This document shows positions 1-3,629 of a stretch of 6,397 nucleotides of DNA, piece after piece (the first letter of the stretch is position 1; every line of letters starts with the position of its first letter). This stretch comes from DATGKD01 sp035294855. GTDB lineage: Bacteria; Actinomycetota; Acidimicrobiia; Acidimicrobiales; UBA8190. Below the pieces are notes generated by a model. It was not told the DNA's origin and made no database searches. It worked only from the letters and a program-made list of their open reading frames with translations. Location: NCBI GenBank assembly GCA_035294855.1, contig DATGKD010000188.1, positions 1 through 6,397 of the forward strand, in the 5' to 3' direction. Both the position numbers and the translations under genes were made by a program.

Positions 1-84
1 GTCCGCGGAGACGGCGCTCTGCACGCCCACGACGACGGCGAGCACCACCGCGGTGCACGCCGCCAGCGCAGCGACCACCTTCAC
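1..84 (-). CDS. N-terminus of a secreted or membrane-anchored protein (partial, runs off left edge)
   Basis: Twenty-eight codons are visible on the minus strand, from a GTG at 84-82 to the window edge. The peptide begins MKVVAALAACTAVV, continues as a valine/alanine-rich hydrophobic stretch and ends ...QSAVSAD. This is a classic Sec signal peptide shape: a short Lys-containing n-region, a hydrophobic core of about 16 residues and an AxA-like cleavage site (VSA before D). A GGAGG lies on the minus strand at 97-93, eight bases before the GTG, which decides the start. An in-frame GTG at 93-91 overlaps that ribosome site and is less likely. The mature protein lies outside the window, so its function cannot be told. 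A single uncleaved membrane anchor is an alternative reading. Confidence 0.6.
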   Translation of the reverse strand, partial: MKVVAALAACTAVVLAVVVGVQSAVSAD

Positions 85-320
85 CCGCTGCACCTCCGCG
101 TCTTCGACGCCAGGCGCGTCGCGCGTCCATTCCCCGCCACCGCGTCCTCCCCCTCGAGGCCGGTTGTCCGCCGTCCAACTGAACGGAGCAGGCTAGTGGA
201 CTGCTCGTTGGAGCAACCAATCTTTTCCTGCGCGACGAGTGCGCGAGCGCGCAAAAACCCCCGGTGAGGTGCAGTGATCGATGACGTGCCCCCTCGAGGG
301 GGAGCAGTCGAATTACCGGG
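85..320. other. Intergenic stretch with several palindromes, no gene seen
   Basis: No convincing coding frame lies here. It holds the 5' region of the minus-strand secreted protein and the 3' flank of the hemerythrin pseudogene. Visible structures: TGCTC-GTTG-GAGCA hairpin (202-215), TGCGCG-AG-CGCGCA (240-253) followed by five A's, and a perfect palindrome CCCCCTCGAGGGGG (289-302). The 11-mer CCCCCTCGAGG occurs twice (149-159 and 289-299). On the minus strand, TTGGTT and TAGCCT (about 220-190) are a weak sigma-70-like pair with a 19-base spacer. I do not call them a promoter. Confidence 0.5.
289..302. repeat. Perfect 14-base palindrome CCCCCTCGAGGGGG
   Basis: Five C's, TCGA and five G's form a perfect palindrome 19 bases beyond the stop codon of the minus-strand hemerythrin remnant. 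As RNA it would be a five-pair G/C stem with a four-base loop. It could have served as that gene's terminator, but no U-run follows on the minus strand. A protein-binding site is equally possible. Confidence 0.4.
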
Positions 321-749
321 TCATCGAGGGCGCACGCGGTCGAACATGGCCAGCAGCCGGTTCGTGACCCTGGACCCGATCGCCGACTTCGGGGCGTGCG
401 CGTGCGGCGTGCGAGGGACATGGCGCTTCACGCGCTCCAGCCTCCGGGCGAGCTCCGCGCTGGCGTCCTCGGTGAGCGCGGCGTGGAGGATGGGAAGGAG
501 GTCGGCTTCTTATGTCGAGCTCAGCGCGGTGTGCAGCGCCACCTGACGAGCGAGGTCATCGAGAACCCAGCGGGGTGCGGCCTCGGCCTGCCGCTCGAGC
601 AGATCGAGCAACAGCCCGATCTGCTGGTGATCGCTGCAGATCATGGTGACGGCGTCGGGTGTGGGCCCCCAGGGCTGCGCCGCGTCCGCGCCGGTCTCGT
701 TTTCGGTGGCCGTCGTTTCGTTGGCCCCTGCGCATCCGCAACGTGCAAA
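321..749 (-). pseudogene. Hemerythrin-like (HHE) domain protein, broken by an in-frame TAA
   Basis: The minus-strand frame is open from 749, just after a TGA at 752-750, to a TGA at 323-321 except for one TAA at 512-510. Codons on both sides have strong G/C third positions, so both were coding. Before the stop, an ATG at 644-642 gives MICSDHQQIGLLLDLLER... to ...ALHTALSST (44 residues). After it come 62 residues starting EADLLPILHAALTED and ending with RTPHAHAPKS...MFDRVRPR. This matches the second half of the intact hemerythrin at 1194-1832: LLPILHAAL aligns with VFPALRSAL, LARRLERVKRHVPRTPHAHAP with LGRRYERAKAVAPTHPHPHAP, and FDRVR with VDRVR. The HHE family carries a di-iron site in a four-helix bundle. 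No ribosome site precedes the ATG and coding bias extends upstream, so the true start may be lost. The alternatives are a sequencing error or two short expressed peptides. Confidence 0.75.
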
Positions 750-785
750 TCAGCTCCGGGGCTTACCGCTCAGCCGCGACCCGCG

Positions 786-811
786 TGTGCACGGGCACAA
801 TCGGGCGCCCG
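786..811. repeat. Two short inverted repeats beside the long hairpin
   Basis: TGTGC-ACGG-GCACA (786-799) and the ten-base palindrome CGGGCGCCCG (802-811) lie directly next to the long hairpin at 811-857. They fall in the gap between two minus-strand genes. They may add to termination or be binding sites; nothing more can be said from sequence. Confidence 0.3.
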
Positions 812-857
812 CTTCAGTTCGTTCGTCGGCCATGGCGCGACGAACGAACTGTGAAGC
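811..857 (-). terminator. Long hairpin after the small membrane protein gene
   Basis: CAGTTCGTTCGTCG (815-828) and CGACGAACGAACTG (838-851) are a perfect 14-base inverted repeat around GCCATGGCG, which is itself partly palindromic. A bulge of two bases lets GCTTC (811-815) pair with GAAGC (853-857), giving about 18 pairs. On the minus strand the hairpin begins 11 bases after the TAG of the 57-residue membrane protein, the usual place for an intrinsic terminator. No U-tract follows, which is common in high-G+C actinobacteria. It could also be a processing or RNA-stability element, or a protein-binding operator. Confidence 0.6.
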
Positions 858-868
858 GCGACGGGCTG

Positions 869-1042
869 CTACCAGCGGTACCAGCGCGCTCCGCGCCCGC
901 CGGCGGACTCGCCCCGGGCGAGCCCGAAGCCGAGCAGCCATGCAATGAAGACCACCACTGCCACGATCCACAGTGCGTGCACCGCGAATCCAAGCCCCCC
1001 GAACAGAAGAGCCAACAGCAGAACGAAAAGGATGATGCCCAT
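869..1042 (-). CDS. Small membrane protein, 57 aa, with -RWYRW C-terminus
   Basis: The minus-strand ATG at 1042-1040 opens a 57-codon frame ending with TAG at 871-869. The protein begins MGIILFVLLLALLFGG and continues FAVHALWIVAVVVFIAWLLG, giving two closely spaced hydrophobic segments (about residues 3-20 and 23-40). A Gly/Arg-rich tail follows and ends RWYRW. The tail probably sits on the cytoplasmic face by the positive-inside rule. AAAGGGG on the minus strand (1059-1053) stands ten bases before the ATG and supports the start. I recall similar small hydrophobic proteins with the same aromatic-basic ending as common in actinobacteria and of unknown function. The gene is divergent from the intact hemerythrin and shares its control region. 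A long hairpin follows the stop. The reading frame and codon bias make it very likely real; the function is unknown. Confidence 0.85.
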   Translation of the reverse strand: MGIILFVLLLALLFGGLGFAVHALWIVAVVVFIAWLLGFGLARGESAGGRGARWYRW

Positions 1043-1065
1043 GATGTCTTCGCCCCTTTGTCAGT

Positions 1066-1079
1066 TGCTGTCAACAGCA
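1066..1079. promoter_or_regulatory. Inverted repeat TGCTGT-CA-ACAGCA
   Basis: A perfect six-base inverted repeat with a two-base centre lies between the candidate minus-strand promoter and the ribosome site of the small membrane protein. Two TGTCA copies (1059-1063 and 1069-1073) are ten bases apart, one helical turn. This is a plausible operator for a dimeric regulator, or a leader hairpin. No specific regulator is recognised. Confidence 0.35.
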
Positions 1080-1105
1080 CTTCCCGGCGCGGCGGTTTTG
1101 TAAAC
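1080..1105 (-). promoter_or_regulatory. Candidate stress-sigma (SigB/SigF-type) promoter for the small membrane protein
   Basis: On the minus strand GTTT (1105-1102) is followed by 16 bases and then GGGAAG (1085-1080). The actinobacterial SigF/SigB consensus is GTTT, 15-17 bases, GGGTAT, so the -35 is perfect and the -10 matches four of six. The -10 lies 37 bases upstream of the ATG. The -35 sits in an A/T-rich island within the 11-base palindrome GTTT-TGT-AAAC (1095-1105), which also presents a GTTT to the plus strand. No good plus-strand -10 is found at matching distance: GGGTAT occurs at 1140-1145 but without a -35. Confidence 0.35.
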
Positions 1106-1145
1106 ATTTTTCGAGGGGCCGCCGGCGGGGGTGGAGGCTGGGTAT

Positions 1146-1181
1146 TGCGAACGAGACACCGACTGCGAACGAGACACCGAC
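1146..1181. repeat. Perfect 18-base tandem duplication in the hemerythrin leader
   Basis: TGCGAACGAGACACCGAC occurs twice without a gap (1146-1163 and 1164-1181), ending directly before the ribosome site AGGGAGGTG of the hemerythrin gene. It lies in the 5' untranslated region if translation starts at 1194. The length is a multiple of three, but the CERDTD repeat it would encode does not resemble a hemerythrin N-terminus. Confidence 0.9.
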
Positions 1182-1193
1182 AGGGAGGTGCCC

Positions 1194-1832
1194 ATGACAG
1201 AGGTCGGACACACAGACGTCGCCCCGACGACCGCCGCCAGGACCGACATCGTCGAGTTGCTGCTCCGCGATCACGCGGAGGCGAAGGCGATGCTCGCGCG
1301 GTTCGAAACCGCACCCGCAGGCCAGAAGACCGAAGCATTCTGGGAGCTGACGCGCACACTGGTCCAACACGAGGTAGCCGAGGAAGAGGTCCTCTATCCC
1401 ATCTTCCGCAAGCGCGTGGCGAACGGCTCCAAGATCGCTGGCGCCCGCGTTGCCGAGCAGAGCCGGGCCGAGGAAATGCTCGACGAGCTCGAGCGGCGCG
1501 GGGTCGACCACGCAGGCTTCGCCGCCGGCTTCCGGCAGCTGCACATGGCCGTCCTCGACCACGCCCGGCTCGAAGAGCAGACCGTGTTCCCCGCCCTGAG
1601 GAGCGCGCTCCAACCCGAGGAGCTCGGCGACCTCGGACGCCGCTACGAGCGGGCCAAGGCAGTGGCGCCCACTCACCCGCATCCCCACGCCCCGGACACA
1701 CCGCCGGGGAATCTCGTCCTCGGACCGGTGGCATCGCTCGTCGACCGGGTACGCGACACGATCCGGACCGTTCTCGACGATTTGTCGAAGCGGCTCGCGG
1801 CACCAAGTGACCGGCCGGGCAACTCTGGGTAG
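1194..1832 (+). CDS. Hemerythrin (HHE cation-binding) domain protein, 212 aa
   Basis: This soluble four-helix-bundle protein is expected to bind a di-iron centre and act in oxygen, nitric oxide or redox sensing or storage. The first helix pair shows LLLRDHAEAKAML (His27) and LVQHEVAEEEVLYP (His59, Glu63). The second shows VAEQSRAEEMLDELE and VLDHARLEEQTVFP (His123, Glu127). The third helix has Ser90 where a ligand His is often found, a variant that may give a different metal site. After the bundle come a PTHPHPHAP linker and an amphipathic helix (SLVDRVRDTIRTVLDDLSKRL). The ATG at 1194 is chosen because AGGGAGGTG (1182-1190) stands just before it; a GTG at 1131 would only add the tandem repeat. 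The downstream CsbD-like gene follows after 80 bases in the same direction. A broken paralog lies at 321-749. The catalytic role is not determined. Confidence 0.92.
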   Translation: MTEVGHTDVAPTTAARTDIVELLLRDHAEAKAMLARFETAPAGQKTEAFWELTRTLVQHEVAEEEVLYPIFRKRVANGSKIAGARVAEQSRAEEMLDELERRGVDHAGFAAGFRQLHMAVLDHARLEEQTVFPALRSALQPEELGDLGRRYERAKAVAPTHPHPHAPDTPPGNLVLGPVASLVDRVRDTIRTVLDDLSKRLAAPSDRPGNSG

Positions 1833-1912
1833 AGCGTCTTTGAAATCGACTCCGTCGAACCCGGCGCCCGCGCCCGCAGGCGTTCGTTTCGACCCGACGA
1901 GAGGAGCTGTTC

Positions 1913-2152
1913 ATGGAAGAGAAGTCCGGACCCCGCCACGCAGCAGAGAGCGTTGTCGAAGACCTGAAGGGCAAGGCCAAGGAGGCCGCTGGCGCGCTGA
2001 CTGGGAACGAGAACCAGAAGCGCGAAGGCGCCGCCCAGCAGGAGAAGGCTGACGCGCAACGTGACGTGGCAGCCCGTGAGGCCCAGGCCGACAAGGCCCG
2101 CGCCGAAGCGAAGGCCCACGAGGCCGAGCAAGCCGCACACCAGAACCGGTAG
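1913..2152 (+). CDS. CsbD-like stress protein, 79 aa
   Basis: This is a small, very hydrophilic protein rich in Ala, Glu, Lys and Gln, with no Cys, Phe, Tyr or Trp. The CsbD family core, EDLKGKAKEAAGALTGNE, occupies about residues 16-33. The rest is an uninterrupted charged helix (REGAAQQEKADAQRDVAAREAQ... to the end) that resembles LEA-type proteins. CsbD proteins were first described as general-stress (SigB) products in Bacillus; their molecular job is unclear. GAGGAG at 1901-1906 stands six bases before the ATG. The gene follows the hemerythrin by 80 bases and could be co-transcribed, although a small TCGAC-TCC-GTCGA hairpin (1846-1858) lies between. The assignment to the family is strong; a function in protection against osmotic or oxidative stress is inference. 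Confidence 0.85.
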   Translation: MEEKSGPRHAAESVVEDLKGKAKEAAGALTGNENQKREGAAQQEKADAQRDVAAREAQADKARAEAKAHEAEQAAHQNR

Positions 2153-2165
2153 TGAATTCCTTGCC

Positions 2166-2318
2166 GTGAAAGCGCACGGCCGGGCCCGGCGCGAGCTCGA
2201 GGTGAGCCGCGAAGATCCCCACAAGGACGACACCGAGGGCCGGCCGAGCGAAGACAGGTGGCTGGGCGGCGGAGGCCACGGTTGGCTCGATCGGCTGTTG
2301 CGCCGTCAGCGGCGATGA
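2166..2318 (+). CDS. Possible small basic protein, 50 aa, unrecognised
   Basis: A GTG at 2166 opens a frame of 50 codons ending with TGA at 2316-2318, starting 13 bases after the CsbD-like stop. Third positions are mostly G or C, as in the neighbouring genes. The peptide has a charged N-terminal half (SREDPHKDDTEGRPSEDRW), a glycine run (LGGGGHG) and an amphipathic basic end (WLDRLLRRQRR). No ribosome site is clear before 2166. An in-frame GTG at 2202 would give 38 residues. I know no family for it. It could be the last gene of the CsbD transcript or chance openness in high-G+C DNA. Confidence 0.35.
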   Translation: MKAHGRARRELEVSREDPHKDDTEGRPSEDRWLGGGGHGWLDRLLRRQRR

Positions 2319-2545
2319 CGATTTGGCGCGGCGTGTGCGCCGACGGCCACGCTCTTGGTCCACGGAGCCGTGGCCGCGGTGCATGACGCCGTCGTCATCG
2401 TCGTCAAGGCGGGCGGGCCGCCGCCCGGAAGCGTTCTTCTTGACGGCACGATCCGGAACAGTCGCCGGAAGCGACGGCTGACACCAGCCCGCGGCCCTGC
2501 AGGAGTTCGGACAGGAGCAGGCGCAGTCGGGGTATCGCTGGAGCG
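2319..2545. other. Gene-poor stretch before the dehydrogenase
   Basis: About 230 bases separate the small ORF from the dehydrogenase. A plus-strand frame from a TTG at 2355 to 2549 (64 codons) overlaps the next gene start, has no ribosome site and resembles nothing known, so I do not call it. GGCGC-GGCGTGT-GCGCC (2325-2341) sits shortly after the 2318 stop and could end the upstream transcript. GGGGTATC at 2529-2536 resembles a SigB-type -10, but no GTTT lies at the right distance. Confidence 0.45.
2344..2376. repeat. Two overlapping inverted repeats (mutually exclusive hairpins)
   Basis: CGGCCACG (2344-2351) pairs perfectly with CGTGGCCG (2369-2376) around a 17-base loop. Inside it, CCACGG (2360-2365) and CCGTGG (2368-2373) form a second perfect repeat with a two-base centre. 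The two use the same right-hand bases, so only one can form at a time in RNA. In DNA the inner one would be a compact operator-like palindrome. Terminator, attenuator or binding site cannot be separated from sequence alone. Confidence 0.5.
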
Positions 2546-2551
2546 GTGACG

Positions 2552-3577
2552 ATGAGCGAGCGAAGATGGCACGGTCGTACGGTGGTGGTCACGGGCGCGA
2601 CCGCGGGCATCGGTCGCGCCACGGCGCGATTGTTCGCCGCTGCGGGCGCCAACGTGGGACTCCTCGCTCGAGGGGAAGCCGGCCTGGAGGCGACCGCGGC
2701 GGAGGCGAAGGCTGCCGGTGTGGGTGTGGTGGCCGTGCCGACCGACATGGCCGACTTCGATGCCGTCGAAGCCGCTGGGCGTCAGTGCGAACAGGCACTC
2801 GGGCCCATCGAGGTCTGGGTCAACGACGCGTTCTCGTCGGTGTTCGCGGAATTCTGTGACATCGCGCCGGACGAGTACCGCCGGGTCACGGAGGTCTCGT
2901 ACCTCGGTTTCGTGCACGGCACCCGGGTCGCGCTCGAGTTGATGCGACCGCGCGACACCGGCGTCGTCGTGCAGGTGGGGTCGGCGCTGGGGGCGAGGAG
3001 CATTCCCCTCCAATCCGCGTACTGCGGCGCCAAGCATGCCGTCAACGGTTTCACGTCCTCGGTCCGGACCGAACTCATGCACCACAAGAGCGGGATTCGC
3101 ATCACCGTCGTGCAGATGCCGGCAGTGAACACCCCGCAGTTCTCGTGGGTGCTGTCCCGCCTGGGGAGGCACCCGCAACCAGTACCGCCCATCTACCAGC
3201 CCGAGGTCGCAGCGCGCGCCGTGGTCCACGCGGCCGCTCACCCACGGCGCAAGCAGTACTACGTGGGCGGGACGACGGTGGCAACGGTGGTGGCCGAGAA
3301 GTTCGCTTCGGGGCTGCTCGATCGCTATCTGGCACGCACCGGTTACGGCTCGCAGCAGACCGACGAACCCGTCGACGCCGACCGGCCCGGCAACTTGTGG
3401 GCCCCCCTCGACGGCCCCGCGGGCTTCGACCATGGGGCCCGGGGCGTCTTCAGCGACCGGAGCCACACGCGCAGCATCCAGCTGCGGCTGTCCCAACACG
3501 CCCCGGTGCTGTGGGGCACCGGGGCGGCACTCGCCGCTGCCGCAGTGGCCGGGTACACGCGGAGGCGCAACCGTTGA
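2552..3577 (+). CDS. Short-chain dehydrogenase/reductase with C-terminal membrane anchor, 341 aa
   Basis: This is a classical SDR that would use NAD(P)H to reduce or oxidise a carbonyl/alcohol substrate; the substrate is unknown. The nucleotide-binding motif TGATAGIG is at residues 14-21. The NNAG position reads VNDAF (90-94), a variant. The catalytic set is Ser144 (VGSAL), Tyr157 and Lys161 (YCGAK); the helix-4 Asn is replaced by Ser116 (EVSYLG). SDR cores are about 250 residues. Here about 80 more follow, ending in a hydrophobic stretch (VLWGTGAALAAAAVAGY) and RRRNR, a likely single membrane anchor. The ATG at 2552 is chosen because GGAG (2540-2543) is eight bases upstream; a GTG at 2546 is too close. 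The stop at 3577 runs straight into the ribosome site of the GH15 gene, so the two probably form an operon. Confidence 0.9.
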   Translation: MSERRWHGRTVVVTGATAGIGRATARLFAAAGANVGLLARGEAGLEATAAEAKAAGVGVVAVPTDMADFDAVEAAGRQCEQALGPIEVWVNDAFSSVFAEFCDIAPDEYRRVTEVSYLGFVHGTRVALELMRPRDTGVVVQVGSALGARSIPLQSAYCGAKHAVNGFTSSVRTELMHHKSGIRITVVQMPAVNTPQFSWVLSRLGRHPQPVPPIYQPEVAARAVVHAAAHPRRKQYYVGGTTVATVVAEKFASGLLDRYLARTGYGSQQTDEPVDADRPGNLWAPLDGPAGFDHGARGVFSDRSHTRSIQLRLSQHAPVLWGTGAALAAAAVAGYTRRRNR

Positions 3578-3593
3578 GGAGGGAGCGGGGCTG
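3577..3593 (+). promoter_or_regulatory. Strong ribosome site facing a CTG codon
   Basis: AGGAGGGAG begins on the last base of the dehydrogenase TGA. Its GGAGG core stands eight bases before CTG 3591-3593, which is in frame with the GH15 protein. No ATG, GTG or TTG in that frame lies at a suitable distance. Either translation starts at this CTG, or ribosomes use GTG 3630, 47 bases further on. Confidence 0.5.
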
Positions 3594-3629
3594 TCGGCAG
3601 AAGCCCTGGGCAGGGCGCCCCGCCACCGC

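Noticed and set aside
240..257. Intrinsic terminator TGCGCG-AG-CGCGCA beside an A-run
   Set aside because: The A-run gives U's before, not after, the hairpin on the minus strand, and there is no plus-strand gene upstream to terminate.
396..854. Plus-strand open frame of 152 codons over the hemerythrin remnant
   Set aside because: The opposite strand gives the HHE-like sequence with matching codon bias; the plus-strand product has no recognisable features.
1069..1074. TTGACA on the minus strand as a consensus -35 box
   Set aside because: It is only 26 bases from the ATG of the small membrane protein, with no -10 at the proper spacing; it is part of the TGCTGT-CA-ACAGCA repeat instead.
1131..1193. 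N-terminal extension of the hemerythrin from GTG 1131
   Set aside because: It would only translate the 18-base tandem repeat, while a strong ribosome site stands just before ATG 1194.
814..2094. Long minus-strand open frame (426 codons) across the hemerythrin and its upstream region
   Set aside because: It is a mirror frame in high-G+C DNA: Arg/Ser/Pro-rich, no recognisable domain, and it overlaps the clearly real hemerythrin, CsbD-like and small membrane protein genes.
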